Positions 28,272-37,601 of a stretch of 59,766 nucleotides of DNA are shown piece after piece. The translations under genes were made by a program, and so were the position numbers. This stretch comes from Arenicellales bacterium (lineage in GTDB: Bacteria > Pseudomonadota > Gammaproteobacteria > BMS3Bbin11): NCBI GenBank assembly GCA_029287915.1, contig JARFQE010000016.1:1-59766 (forward strand). Direction: 5' to 3'. The notes under the pieces were generated by a model, which saw nothing but the letters and a program-made list of their open reading frames with translations, was not told the DNA's origin and ran no database searches. Each line of letters begins with the position of its first letter. Position 1 is the first letter of the stretch.

Positions 28272-29989
28272 GTATGACTTCTACGCATTGTTCCGACTGA
28301 CTCGGCATGATCAACACCAGAGGAAATTGGCGTCGATAGGGTCGCTGGCACATCGACACCGAGAAGTCGATACAATTCAGCCAGCTGAAAGCGATACAGC
28401 TGATCAAAATCACGAACTGATGCAGATGAATTGTAGTCTCCAAACCACCAGAACCAGTCGGAGCCTTCACAAACTGCCAACTGCAGAGTAGCCTGCTGGC
28501 GTACCTCTTCATCGAGTTTGCCCGCTGCCATAACCTCGTCCCAGACCTGCTTGGCCTCGATCAGCAGATCCCATGCTCGATTTTTGTCGGGATCACCGAT
28601 CCAGGTTGAGAACGTGCCGTAGACCCAGCTGCCAGGACAAAGCTTCTTCATCTTGCCAGCGCTGGCAATACTCCGCGCTGAACTGAAATCAGTAGTATTG
28701 ATCTGAGCATTTTGACTTAGTCCGGCATACAGCTTATCGAGGAAATGCCAGGCGTTATCAGAGTAGTGTTCCCAGGCGTTCTCTCCATCCAGAATAACTG
28801 TTACAACATGCTCGTGGGCCTTATCCCCGAAAAAATCAGCGATATTGGTAACATGATTGATGAAATCTGCCACCGCATCATCGGCATTCCATTTGTTGTA
28901 TTCGAATCCGATCAGGTCGGAAAGTCCATCATCACGGAAGAAAAGGCTACAGTCAGCATTATCTATCTGGAACGGTCTGAACAGGAAACGCTTGTGGCGC
29001 AACTCTTTCTCATCACATCCGGACAGTTTGCAGCTATTGTGCCATACCCCCTCTCCCGAGGCGCTCCATGTTAGATCATATTCGCGCAGTAATTCGATGG
29101 CATCATCACTGATACCACCTTCAGAGAACCAGATACCCTTTGGTCGCCTGCCAAAATGTCTGCTGAAGACTTCGATACCATGACGCATATGCCAGTCTGA
29201 ACGCTGTGCACCACCGGGGTAGCCGGGATGGTCTGGCTTTGGTGCTTCAGGCTGACAACAGTCCATATTATGGAAGCTATTCAACAATGGCACAATGGGA
29301 TGGCTGTAGGGTGTCATCGACAGTTCGATCTGACCTCTATCAGCCAGTTTCCGGTATCTATCAAGCAGGTCTACATGGCACTGGTGGATGAGTTTGATCA
29401 GCTGCAGCCTGTCTTCGAGAGTAAAGCAACGTGCCTTGTTTACCAGGGTTCGCGCCGTGTCAGTTCGCTTTAGTGAATAACCCAGCCAGGCCAAATGAAA
29501 CCAGGTGATCAGATCATAGAAATACTGATCTTGCAGATAGGGCAATCTGTCTAGCTCGACATCAATGTCACTGCAGGGATCTCCATCGATGACCATGGAA
29601 AACAGCTCACAATACGCTGTATGGGGTTTGATCATCAGGTGAGCATGTGCACGCCTGCAGTCCATGATCAGTTGTTGCCGTACTTTATTATCTTGTGGAA
29701 TGGGTTCCACACCGGCAAGCAGGTTTAGCATCGAATCGAGCATCGGTTTGCCATTATCGAGGAATTCACCAAGCATGTGCGAATAATCATCGATCTGCTC
29801 CAGCAACACCGGGGCAAAATTGACCACCACGTGCATGTTCGGGTGTCTCTCAAGATGTGCAGCCATATCCGCATAATCCTTGATTACATGCAGATATACC
29901 CATGGCAGTCGATATGTACCCTGTAAACCCTCACGATACCAGGGCTGATGCATATGCCAGCACAACACCAAATTTATTTTATCATTCAT
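28268..29989 (-). CDS. GH57 family alpha-glucan hydrolase or transferase
   Basis: A 573-residue GH57 enzyme. Region 1 is the N-terminal LCWHMHQPWYREGLQGTYRLPW. The catalytic nucleophile lies in GIWFSEGGISDDAIELL (region 3), and the acid/base Asp lies in VTVILDGENAWEHY (region 4). GH57 includes alpha-amylase, amylopullulanase, 4-alpha-glucanotransferase and branching enzyme; this form matches those annotated as alpha-amylase/alpha-mannosidase. There is no signal peptide, so it acts in the cytoplasm on glycogen or maltodextrins. It lies 12 bases after glgC and is ATGA-coupled to malQ. Exact bond specificity is not predictable. Confidence 0.9.
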   Translation of the reverse strand: MNDKINLVLCWHMHQPWYREGLQGTYRLPWVYLHVIKDYADMAAHLERHPNMHVVVNFAPVLLEQIDDYSHMLGEFLDNGKPMLDSMLNLLAGVEPIPQDNKVRQQLIMDCRRAHAHLMIKPHTAYCELFSMVIDGDPCSDIDVELDRLPYLQDQYFYDLITWFHLAWLGYSLKRTDTARTLVNKARCFTLEDRLQLIKLIHQCHVDLLDRYRKLADRGQIELSMTPYSHPIVPLLNSFHNMDCCQPEAPKPDHPGYPGGAQRSDWHMRHGIEVFSRHFGRRPKGIWFSEGGISDDAIELLREYDLTWSASGEGVWHNSCKLSGCDEKELRHKRFLFRPFQIDNADCSLFFRDDGLSDLIGFEYNKWNADDAVADFINHVTNIADFFGDKAHEHVVTVILDGENAWEHYSDNAWHFLDKLYAGLSQNAQINTTDFSSARSIASAGKMKKLCPGSWVYGTFSTWIGDPDKNRAWDLLIEAKQVWDEVMAAGKLDEEVRQQATLQLAVCEGSDWFWWFGDYNSSASVRDFDQLYRFQLAELYRLLGVDVPATLSTPISSGVDHAESVGTMRRSHT

Positions 29990-30001
29990 CGCGTTCGCTG
30001 T

Positions 30002-31300
30002 TCAGCTGATTTTGTAATAGGTCTGGTTTAACATTGATGCAGTCACCAGTACGATGCCACCAGAAGTGACATGAAAGCGCTTGCGGTCTTCTTCAAGGTC
30101 TTCGCCGATCACCGTGCCATCCTCTATATAACAACCCTTATCGATAATGGCGTTGGATATTCTGCAATTTTCACCAATGAGTACTTTCGGCAAAATGACA
30201 CTATCCTTGACATGAGTATAGGCACCGACAGTGGTAGTGAAAAAGATGATTGAGCGCTTCACACGCGCACCGGAAATGATACAGCCGGCAGACACCAGTG
30301 AATCTATCGCCTGGCCACGACGCCCCTCATCGTCGAAAATGAATTTAGCCGGGGGATGCTGTGTCTGGTAGGTCCAGATAGGCCAGTCTCGATCATAGAG
30401 GTTGAGCTCAGGTGACACTTCACAAAGTTCCATGTTTGCCTTCCAGTAGGAATCGACCGAGCCAACATCACGCCAGTAGGCTGGCTCACCTTTGTTATTG
30501 CGAAAAGGGTAGGCCATAACCCTTGAGTCGATAATACTCGATGGTATGACGTTTTTACCGAAGTCATGATCAGAATCCGTATTAGCGGCGTCCTCAATCA
30601 GTTTTTTCAGCAGAAATTCGGTGGAAAAGACATAAATCCCCATTGAGGCCATACACATATCGGGATTTGTCGGTGTTGGTTCCGGGTCATCAGGTTTTTC
30701 ATGAAAATGGGTTATCTTCCATTCCGCATCAACTGACATGACACCTAATTCACGTGCTTCTTCACGAGGGACTTCGATGCAGCCAATCGTAATATCAGCG
30801 TTCGATTCCACGTGCTGCATCAACATTATTGAGTAATCCATGGTATAAATATGATCACCGCCCAGAATGATTACATAATCCGGTGCGTGGCGACGGATAA
30901 TATCAATATTCTGGAATATCGCATCGGCCGTTCCCAGGTACCAGGATTCACCTCTACGTTGCTGAGCGGGGATAATTTCAACCATTTCGCCAATTTCCGC
31001 TCTCATGAAACCCCAGGCACGCTGGATGTGCCTAATCATGGAATGTGATTTGTATTGGGTCAGAACGCCGATGCGTCGAATACCTGAATTGACACAGTTC
31101 GAAAGCGCGAAATCAATAATGCGATATTTGCCGCCAAATGGTACCGCGGGCTTCGCTCGCCATTCTGTCAGTGCTTTCAGCCGTGAACCCTTGCCACCAG
31201 CCATAATCAGCACCAGCGAACGGCGAGTCAGTTCCGTGACTTGCTTGGTTTCTACATAATATTTTTCTTTTTTCCTTTGTTCTTCGTAACTGCTGTTCAT
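30002..31300 (-). CDS. glgC: Glucose-1-phosphate adenylyltransferase
   Basis: GlgC makes ADP-glucose, the committed and allosterically controlled step of bacterial glycogen synthesis. It is 432 residues. The nucleotidyltransferase motif is [34 protein letters not shown], quoted here as [19 protein letters not shown]. The activator-linked [16 protein letters not shown] follows. The active-site region [15 protein letters not shown] is intact, and the C-terminal part is a left-handed beta-helix. It starts 6 bases after the glk stop and is followed by the GH57 gene after 12 bases. Phosphoglucomutase, which would supply its substrate, is not in the window. Confidence 0.96.
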   Translation of the reverse strand: MNSSYEEQRKKEKYYVETKQVTELTRRSLVLIMAGGKGSRLKALTEWRAKPAVPFGGKYRIIDFALSNCVNSGIRRIGVLTQYKSHSMIRHIQRAWGFMRAEIGEMVEIIPAQQRRGESWYLGTADAIFQNIDIIRRHAPDYVIILGGDHIYTMDYSIMLMQHVESNADITIGCIEVPREEARELGVMSVDAEWKITHFHEKPDDPEPTPTNPDMCMASMGIYVFSTEFLLKKLIEDAANTDSDHDFGKNVIPSSIIDSRVMAYPFRNNKGEPAYWRDVGSVDSYWKANMELCEVSPELNLYDRDWPIWTYQTQHPPAKFIFDDEGRRGQAIDSLVSAGCIISGARVKRSIIFFTTTVGAYTHVKDSVILPKVLIGENCRISNAIIDKGCYIEDGTVIGEDLEEDRKRFHVTSGGIVLVTASMLNQTYYKIS

Positions 31301-31306
31301 TCTGAG

Positions 31307-32284
31307 TTACCTCTTCCCTTGAGAGTGTATTGATTTATATGCATATGAGAGCGCACCCTGCAAGCCGACATTCTCATTAGTAATAAGAATCACCGGCACG
31401 CGCAAGACCAGCGATGACATTCTACCCTTGGCTGAATAATACTCTATGAACTCATCTGAATTAAGCCATTTTTGTATTTTTGGAGCGATGCCGCCGGCAA
31501 TATAAAGACCGGCGAATGGCTGAAACAGCATGGCTAAATTACCGGCAAACCCAGCCAGGATTCGAACGAACAGCCGCATTGCATCGATCGCGATTTCATC
31601 ACCCTGCGCTGCCCGGGATGACACGGCCGCCGGGGAGATTTCTGAATCCTGTTGCATGCCTGCTTCGGTACTGACAAATTGATAAAGCATGACGAGGCCG
31701 GGACCGGAAAGTATGCGCTCATAGGAGACATGAGCCGGATAGCTTTTGCGAAGATATTGCAACAACCTATCCTGCTGTTCGTCGACAGGTGCAAAATCAA
31801 CATGCCCGCCTTCGGTAACCTGAGGAGATGACTCCGGAAGCTGCCAGGCCATGCCGAGGCCGGTACCTACTCCCGTTATTACCCTGGGCCTGTCCGCCTG
31901 CCTGTGGCCGGCGTTGATACTGATAACATCATCGGCCTGAAGGCTGTCAAGCCCCTCACAGGCTGCCTGGAAATCGTTCACCAGCAGCACTCTGGAAACA
32001 TTAAAGCGGCGCCTGATGTCATCTGCATCGAGCACCCATGGTAGATTCGTCAGCCTGGCCTGCTGCCCGTTTATCAGACCCGGCAAGGCCAGGCACAGTA
32101 GATCTATGTTTGAGCCTTGCAGACCAGCATCAACCACGTAGGCTGTCAGCAATGCGCCAAAATCAGCAAATGACTGGCTGTCATAACGATTCACCGCCTG
32201 TAAGTGATTGCTAACTGGCCGCTGGGAATCTGCCAATACAAAGCGGGCAGTTGTACCGCCAATATCTACTGCTACCAGTTTCAT
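31307..32284 (-). CDS. glk: Glucokinase
   Basis: A 325-residue ATP-dependent glucokinase of the bacterial Glk family. The phosphate-binding loop is VAVDIGGTTARF (residues 4-15). The sugar-binding Asn-Asp pair is in LLVNDFQAACEGL, the adenosine region is TGVGTGLGMAW, and YIAGGIAPKI lies near the C terminus. The ATG at 32284 is chosen because MKLVAVDIGGTT is the family N terminus; an in-frame extension to 32407 is rejected. It heads the glycogen operon, so free glucose released by malQ or the GH57 enzyme would be rephosphorylated here. Confidence 0.93.
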   Translation of the reverse strand: MKLVAVDIGGTTARFVLADSQRPVSNHLQAVNRYDSQSFADFGALLTAYVVDAGLQGSNIDLLCLALPGLINGQQARLTNLPWVLDADDIRRRFNVSRVLLVNDFQAACEGLDSLQADDVISINAGHRQADRPRVITGVGTGLGMAWQLPESSPQVTEGGHVDFAPVDEQQDRLLQYLRKSYPAHVSYERILSGPGLVMLYQFVSTEAGMQQDSEISPAAVSSRAAQGDEIAIDAMRLFVRILAGFAGNLAMLFQPFAGLYIAGGIAPKIQKWLNSDEFIEYYSAKGRMSSLVLRVPVILITNENVGLQGALSYAYKSIHSQGKR

Positions 32285-32426
32285 CCGCTTTCTTTTTATA
32301 CTCGCCTGTTCGCTGCCAACATTACCCCTGAACGACTGTAACAACCAGCATTTCGTACAGACAGCTATTTTATTTACGGCACCAATAAAAATCTCGCTTG
32401 AGATCATTTTTTGGCTTTCCCGCTAA

Positions 32427-32432
32427 ATTATA
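32427..32432 (-). promoter_or_regulatory. Candidate -10 element of the glycogen operon
   Basis: TATAAT on the minus strand lies about 143 bases before the glk start. No good -35 is present at 16-18 bases. The distance would give a leader of roughly 135 bases. The 32285-32576 interval is divergent and holds promoters for both glk and the HEAT-repeat gene. Confidence 0.35.
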
Positions 32433-32536
32433 TCATTGCTCGGGCTTTAGTATATGGACAGAGTACCTGCATGACTAAAAATATATAATATGGACTTTTC
32501 GCCTGCTCCCTTTTTTCATTTGATCCTGTTATGACA

Positions 32537-32556
32537 GATTATGGCCTATCATAATC
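32537..32556. promoter_or_regulatory. Inverted repeat GATTATG-N6-CATAATC before the HEAT-repeat gene
   Basis: A perfect 7-base inverted repeat with a 6-base centre ends 20 bases before the ATG at 32577. It contains CATAAT, which could serve as the -10, so a bound dimer would block transcription. The protein is unknown. Confidence 0.45.
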
Positions 32557-32576
32557 TATCGTTTTGAGAATAAAAC

Positions 32577-34085
32577 ATGAAAAAAAATCGAGTTGGTCCA
32601 TTTTTACTGGCGATAGTAATCGTTAGCGCGGCTGCAATCATCATCTCGAACATTCCTTTTCAGCGCATTTACCAGGGCATCACCAACACGAAAGCTGATC
32701 GTGATGATGTCATAGAGCAACTGGTAGATTCTGATGCTAACAGGCGCCTGGCAGGGCTTAATGCCTACCACTTTGGTTTATCGGACGATGCTGAAGTAGA
32801 TAAGGTGCTGTTGCAGATTGTCCTCAATGATCCCGATATGGAAGTACGAAAATCGGCATTGAAAATCTTCGTTGCAAAGACCTCGCTTTCTATCTCGCAG
32901 ATAGAGGAGAAACCGCAGCTGGAGATTACAGTCATTGATCAGATCGCCGCATTGCTTGACGATGAAAGGACTGATGAAAATTTACGTTTGGTGTTAATGC
33001 CTTTCCTTGGCAACACAGCCAAATGGCAATCCCGCCCGCAGAAAGCTATCGAACAGCTGACGGCTCTAATTGAAGAAACTGAACCGGTTGTCGGGGAAGA
33101 GTACTATGCCGCTATTGCGAGGAGTGATCGGCGCCGCAGTATCCTGCAGGCTTTGAGGGGCTATGCGCGTTTCATGATGTTACCTGACGCGACACTTGAC
33201 CTGCTACTGCCAATCTACATCGGCCCGCAGAAACAGCGGCTAAATATTGAAGTTGCTTACATCTACCAGTACCACGCTATTAATGGTCCACTGACAGAAC
33301 CTGTCAGACAGGCTGTGATAGAGGCCATGCAGGGACACCCCAACAGGCAGCTGCGACTGGCCGCTATAATGACCATGGAATGGATCGGCAACCAGGAGGG
33401 ACAGATGCCTGATGAAGTATTAGAGGCACTGGAAAAGGAAACCGATCCGCAAATGCGCAACAATATCAGTCAGGTCATACTGCGCATGCAGCAGAACCCT
33501 GACGACCCGCTGAATGGTTTGCTGGTCGTCATCAGGGATCTAGAAAAACCTGTCAGCCTGAGAACAAACGCCCTCAGCAATGCAGCGCAGTACCATGGCA
33601 AGGACCGGCGGACAACGGAAGCACTGCTTGCTATGACCAGAGACCAAGAGGCAAACATGCGTGCTACTGCTGTGTCCCGTCTGCCCAGTGGTCACCTTTC
33701 CAATGATGAGCATGGACAGACTAACGAATTGCTGCCCTACCTCGATCGCGCGCTGAAAGATCCTGACGCTGTTGTACGCAGTGCTGCAGTTGCCAAGATG
33801 CGCGTATTCAAGCTACCGGTTAGCGAAAAACTGGTGCGACTTGAACAGGCACTGCTGGATAATGATGACAAAGTCTTTGTCAGTGCATCGGAAACGATTC
33901 GTCATCTGAACCTGCACTCGGAAGTTATCAGTGAACATATAGCAAAACGGCAAGGATCTATTGATCCGGCAGCCTTGCATAGTGCCAGGCTGACACAGCA
34001 GAAAATCCACAGACAGACTCGTGGGCTGTGGCAGAGCATCGTTGAGTCAACGAAAGATACACGCCAGCACGGTGTGTGCCTGTAG
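32577..34085 (+). CDS. Membrane-anchored HEAT-repeat protein ending at an in-frame amber codon
   Basis: A 502-residue protein with an N-terminal membrane anchor (about residues 8-25) and a long array of HEAT/armadillo-like helix pairs. Examples are VVRSAAVAKMRVFKLPVSEKL, quoted as VVRSAAVAKMRVF, MEVRKSALKIFVAKT, RQLRLAAIMTMEWIG and ANMRATAVSRL. The fold suggests a protein-protein scaffold. The frame stops at TAG (34083-34085), just as a hydrophobic helix begins (VCL). It then continues open in the same frame for 102 codons encoding three membrane spans. The stop may be a nonsense mutation, a sequencing error or a readthrough site. No family is recognised beyond HEAT. The gene stands alone between the glycogen operon and the ABC genes. 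Confidence 0.8.
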   Translation: MKKNRVGPFLLAIVIVSAAAIIISNIPFQRIYQGITNTKADRDDVIEQLVDSDANRRLAGLNAYHFGLSDDAEVDKVLLQIVLNDPDMEVRKSALKIFVAKTSLSISQIEEKPQLEITVIDQIAALLDDERTDENLRLVLMPFLGNTAKWQSRPQKAIEQLTALIEETEPVVGEEYYAAIARSDRRRSILQALRGYARFMMLPDATLDLLLPIYIGPQKQRLNIEVAYIYQYHAINGPLTEPVRQAVIEAMQGHPNRQLRLAAIMTMEWIGNQEGQMPDEVLEALEKETDPQMRNNISQVILRMQQNPDDPLNGLLVVIRDLEKPVSLRTNALSNAAQYHGKDRRTTEALLAMTRDQEANMRATAVSRLPSGHLSNDEHGQTNELLPYLDRALKDPDAVVRSAAVAKMRVFKLPVSEKLVRLEQALLDNDDKVFVSASETIRHLNLHSEVISEHIAKRQGSIDPAALHSARLTQQKIHRQTRGLWQSIVESTKDTRQHGVCL

Positions 34086-34181
34086 TGGATTCTGGCAGCA
34101 ACCGGCATTCTGATTGCCGCTGGCTTTTCTATCTACTATGTCTACCGCATATTGCTCTTTATACAGCAGAAAAGGCGCCGT

Positions 34182-34394
34182 ATGATTTATGCAGTTGTCG
34201 GTGTGCTGATCGTCTGGACAGGACTGACATACGCCATGGTCGCACTGTTCGTAATCGGTGCGTTCAGTTTTGGACATAATTCCCTGGTGCCGCCCAGGGA
34301 CCAGATAATCATTGATCTCGTAATGACCAGCGGTTTGTTGCTCTACTTGTTCTTTGGCTGGATGATGAAGAAACTGATAAACAGGAGTTTGTAA
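34182..34394 (+). CDS. Small membrane protein, or the amber-separated C-terminal part of the HEAT-repeat protein
   Basis: From ATG 34182 the frame encodes 70 residues with two hydrophobic spans (MIYAVVGVLIVWTGLTYAMV and IIIDLVMTSGLLLYLFFGW). AAAAGG lies 6 bases upstream, so independent translation is possible. The same frame is open from 34086, directly after the HEAT gene's TAG. The intervening 32 codons read WILAATGILIAAGFSIYYVY followed by QQKRRR, a clean membrane helix with a positive cytoplasmic end. Noncoding DNA would rarely encode this, so one 605-residue ancestral protein is the simplest reading. It converges with the FtsX-type gene 17 bases away. Confidence 0.5.
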   Translation: MIYAVVGVLIVWTGLTYAMVALFVIGAFSFGHNSLVPPRDQIIIDLVMTSGLLLYLFFGWMMKKLINRSL

Positions 34395-34411
34395 AAAACA
34401 TGACACTTCAT

Positions 34412-36898
34412 TTATACACCTTCCCTTAATGTCACTACCGGCGGCTGACTTAATACACTGCGCGTCCCCAGTACGCCTGCAATACCAACAAGTAGCACGC
34501 CTGTGGTGATACCAGCCAGGCCAATTAATGGATTGAACTGGTAGGGAAAATGAAATACCTGCTCCGCCAGTATCCATGCCAACGTTGTTGCGGCAAATCC
34601 TGCCAGCAATCCGGCCAGTGCACCGAGGGTAATGAATTCGGCAAACAGTCCGCGTAACAGAATGGAGCGTCGCGCTCCCAGGGTACGCAGCACAGCACTC
34701 TCATAACGGCGTTCATCCTGACTGGCCTGGATGGCGGCGAACAGTACAGCGAGTCCGGCAAGCAGGCTAAACAGGAAGATAAATTCCACTGCCAGGGTAA
34801 CGCGATCCATGATGCTTCGTACCTGGCTCATAATGACCTCTACATCTATCACGGTGACATTCGGATAGTCTTTGACCAGTGGTGCAATGAGACTTTTCTG
34901 CTCTGGTTTCAGGTAAAGGCTTGTGACCCAGCTGGCCGGGTCATCATCCAGCACTCCGGGTGGCACCACGGTAAAGAAGTTGATATTGAATGTCTGCCAG
35001 TCCACCTCGCGTAGATTACTGATTTTGAATACTTTTTCGCGGCCATTGATATCAAAACTGACATTGTCATGGAGATTGATCCGAAGTCTTGTAGCAAGCT
35101 TTGCTTCCAGTGAAATTAACGGTTTGCCGTGATCAGTCGGTTGCCACCACGATCCGGCAACAATGACATTATCGGCCTGTGGATTGCCGGCTGGTGACAG
35201 ATTAAACTCTCGCGTGATCATATGCTTGGCTCGGTCACTGGTGTAGTCATCACTGCTTACCCTGCGACCATTGATATGCGTTAATCGTGCACGCACCATG
35301 GCATGCAATCTCGGCTGCTGTACACCGTGTTCGTTAAAGAACTGTTGTATTCCTTTTACCTGGTCAGTCTGGACATTAATGATAAAGTGATTAGGTGCAT
35401 CTTCCGGCAAGCTTTTTTGCCAGCCATCAAGCAGATCGTTTCGCACTGTTGAAAGCAGTAGCAAAACCATGATGCCAAGACCAAAGGCCACGATCTGTAT
35501 CACGCTATCGGACTGTCGCCTGGCGATATTGGCCAGACCAAATCGCCATGCTACACCGACACGCTGGCGTAGTGTAGCCAGCAACCGTATAAGAGCATAA
35601 GCGGCTAGTGACAATATAGATATAGTTGCCAGCATACCGCCCATCACCGACACAACCATTTTCAGGTCATGGACCTGCCAGTACAGCAAACTGGCCATAC
35701 TTAGAAATACTCCGCTATAGATTAACCAGCTGCGTGTTGATACTGGCACCTGATCACGGCGTAATACACGAAGTGGTGGCACTTGCCTGAGTGCAAGCAG
35801 CGGCGGCATAGCAAAGCCTAATAACAGAATGACTCCAGTGGCGTAACCCATAATGACAGGCTGCAGAGTCGGTGCAGGCAGGCTGGTGAGAAAGAGTTTA
35901 TCCAGTATCTGGCTGATAGCCGCCTGGGCCAGCAGGCCGAGTGCGACACCGACAGTACTGGCAATCAATGCCAGCCATAACATCTCGAGACTAAAAGTTA
36001 GTATGATTTTGTTCTGCGTCGCACCAAAACAGCGGTAGATCGCTGCACTATCAAAATGGCGACGTGCAAAACGACGGGCTGCCGTTGCAATAGCAACACC
36101 CGCCAGCAGTACACTGATGATTGAAGCCAGTCCGAGGAACTGCTGCGCACGCTCCAGAGCTACACGCAATTCCGGTCGCGCTTCGCTGACACTGAGAATT
36201 TTCTCATCAACCAGCTTAAGAGACTTGATCTCTTTGCGAAACTGATCCAGTACTGCCTGCTCACCATCTATCAACAGCCGGTAATTTACCAGCGCACCCT
36301 GTCCTAACAACTGCGTCGCAGCGATATCGTCAAGATTGATCATTACCCGCGGGGCGACGCTGAACATGTCACCGCCACGGTCAGGCTCATAAGTCAGAAG
36401 CTGGCTAATGGTGAACGATATTGCACCCAGCTGCAGACTGTCACCCACACTCAATCCAAGCATTTGCAGTAAGCGAGGCTCTGCCCATACTTCGTGACTG
36501 GCCGGTATGTTCTCTGTTGCACGGTCTTGCGTAAACGCTGCATCAGTGATACGTAATTCACCGCGAAACGGGTATCCATCACTGACTGCCTTGACCTCAA
36601 CCAGTTGTGGTTTTTCGCCAGCAATGGCGACACTGCGGAACTGAATGGTATGCGCGGTCTGCAGGCCAAGGGCTTTCGCTCCTTGTTCTATTGCAGGCGT
36701 TACAGGCTTAGCTGCACTGACTACAAGATCTGCTGCAATCAGTTCAGCTGCCTGCTGCTGTAGACCATGATCGACGCGGTCGGTAAAAAAACCAACAGCA
36801 CTGACGGCAGTCACCGCGATAATCAGCGCAACAGCAAGAATCCGTAGTTCACCACCACGCCAGTCGCGCCATAACAGGCGCCATGAAAATGTCAGCAT
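34412..36898 (-). CDS. FtsX-like ABC permease (YbbP type)
   Basis: An 828-residue inner-membrane permease with two FtsX/MacB-like four-helix modules plus extra spans. It opens with FSWRLLWRDWRGGELRILAVALI and a large extracytoplasmic domain. FtsX core helices then occur at about residues 255-360, 400-480 and 705-815. This is the size and layout of E. coli YbbP (about 800 residues). It follows the ATPase gene by 19 bases, and tesA is divergent from that ATPase, the same neighbourhood as E. coli ybbAP-tesA. Related systems move lipids or lipoproteins, or transmit force across the membrane; the substrate here is unknown. Confidence 0.88.
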   Translation of the reverse strand: MLTFSWRLLWRDWRGGELRILAVALIIAVTAVSAVGFFTDRVDHGLQQQAAELIAADLVVSAAKPVTPAIEQGAKALGLQTAHTIQFRSVAIAGEKPQLVEVKAVSDGYPFRGELRITDAAFTQDRATENIPASHEVWAEPRLLQMLGLSVGDSLQLGAISFTISQLLTYEPDRGGDMFSVAPRVMINLDDIAATQLLGQGALVNYRLLIDGEQAVLDQFRKEIKSLKLVDEKILSVSEARPELRVALERAQQFLGLASIISVLLAGVAIATAARRFARRHFDSAAIYRCFGATQNKIILTFSLEMLWLALIASTVGVALGLLAQAAISQILDKLFLTSLPAPTLQPVIMGYATGVILLLGFAMPPLLALRQVPPLRVLRRDQVPVSTRSWLIYSGVFLSMASLLYWQVHDLKMVVSVMGGMLATISILSLAAYALIRLLATLRQRVGVAWRFGLANIARRQSDSVIQIVAFGLGIMVLLLLSTVRNDLLDGWQKSLPEDAPNHFIINVQTDQVKGIQQFFNEHGVQQPRLHAMVRARLTHINGRRVSSDDYTSDRAKHMITREFNLSPAGNPQADNVIVAGSWWQPTDHGKPLISLEAKLATRLRINLHDNVSFDINGREKVFKISNLREVDWQTFNINFFTVVPPGVLDDDPASWVTSLYLKPEQKSLIAPLVKDYPNVTVIDVEVIMSQVRSIMDRVTLAVEFIFLFSLLAGLAVLFAAIQASQDERRYESAVLRTLGARRSILLRGLFAEFITLGALAGLLAGFAATTLAWILAEQVFHFPYQFNPLIGLAGITTGVLLVGIAGVLGTRSVLSQPPVVTLREGV

Positions 36899-36917
36899 TA
36901 TGTATTTACCCGCACTA

Positions 36918-37601
36918 TCACTGTACCAAGCGGCCGCCCTGCAAGTTCAGGCGTGTTTCACACAGGCCGGCCAGTGCCTCGTCGTGGGTGGCCATGATCA
37001 ATGTCGTACCCTGCTCTCTGTTGAGCTCAAATAATAAATCGATGATACGTTTACCGGTAGTAAGGTCGAGATTGCCAGTAGGCTCATCAGCAAACAATAC
37101 TTCCGGGCTAGCGGCAAAAGCACGCGCTATGGCACAGCGTTGTTGCTCACCACCGGAAAGCTGGCTTGGGTAATGATGCAGACGCTCGACCAGGCCAACA
37201 CGAGAAAGGATATCTTTCGCCACCTCCTTCGGCTTACTGTCTGACGCCAGTTCTAATGGCAGCATGACATTTTCCAGTGCTGTCAGTCCGCTCAACAACT
37301 GGAAGTTCTGAAATACAAAACCCACTGAGCCGGCCCGTAGTAATGCCCGCCCGTCTTCATCAAGCTCACCGAGGTCAATATCGTTGATCATGACTCGACC
37401 TGTGCTGGCAACATCGAGACCTGCCAGCAAACCAAGGAGAGTTGTCTTGCCCGACCCGGAAGCACCGAGAATAGCAACAGAAGTCCCCGCAGGGACACTA
37501 AAATTGATATCATCTAGAATTACCAATGGGCCTTCAGATGTGGTGACCTGCTTGCCAAGCCGAATGGCCTGAACAAATCCTGATGACTGCTGTGAATCCA
37601 T
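36918..37601 (-). CDS. ABC transporter ATP-binding protein (YbbA/LolD type)
   Basis: A 227-residue ATPase of the LolD/MacB class. Walker A is GASGSGKTT, the Q-loop is FVFQNFQLL, the signature is LSGGEQQRCAIARAF, and Walker B is VLFADEPTGNLD, followed by the H-loop MATHDEALA. It energises the FtsX-like permease 19 bases downstream. The ATG at 37601-37599 shares bases with the tesA ATG on the other strand (CATG), so a longer in-frame extension to 37727 is rejected. E. coli has the same ybbA-tesA divergence. Confidence 0.9.
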   Translation of the reverse strand: MDSQQSSGFVQAIRLGKQVTTSEGPLVILDDINFSVPAGTSVAILGASGSGKTTLLGLLAGLDVASTGRVMINDIDLGELDEDGRALLRAGSVGFVFQNFQLLSGLTALENVMLPLELASDSKPKEVAKDILSRVGLVERLHHYPSQLSGGEQQRCAIARAFAASPEVLFADEPTGNLDLTTGKRIIDLLFELNREQGTTLIMATHDEALAGLCETRLNLQGGRLVQ

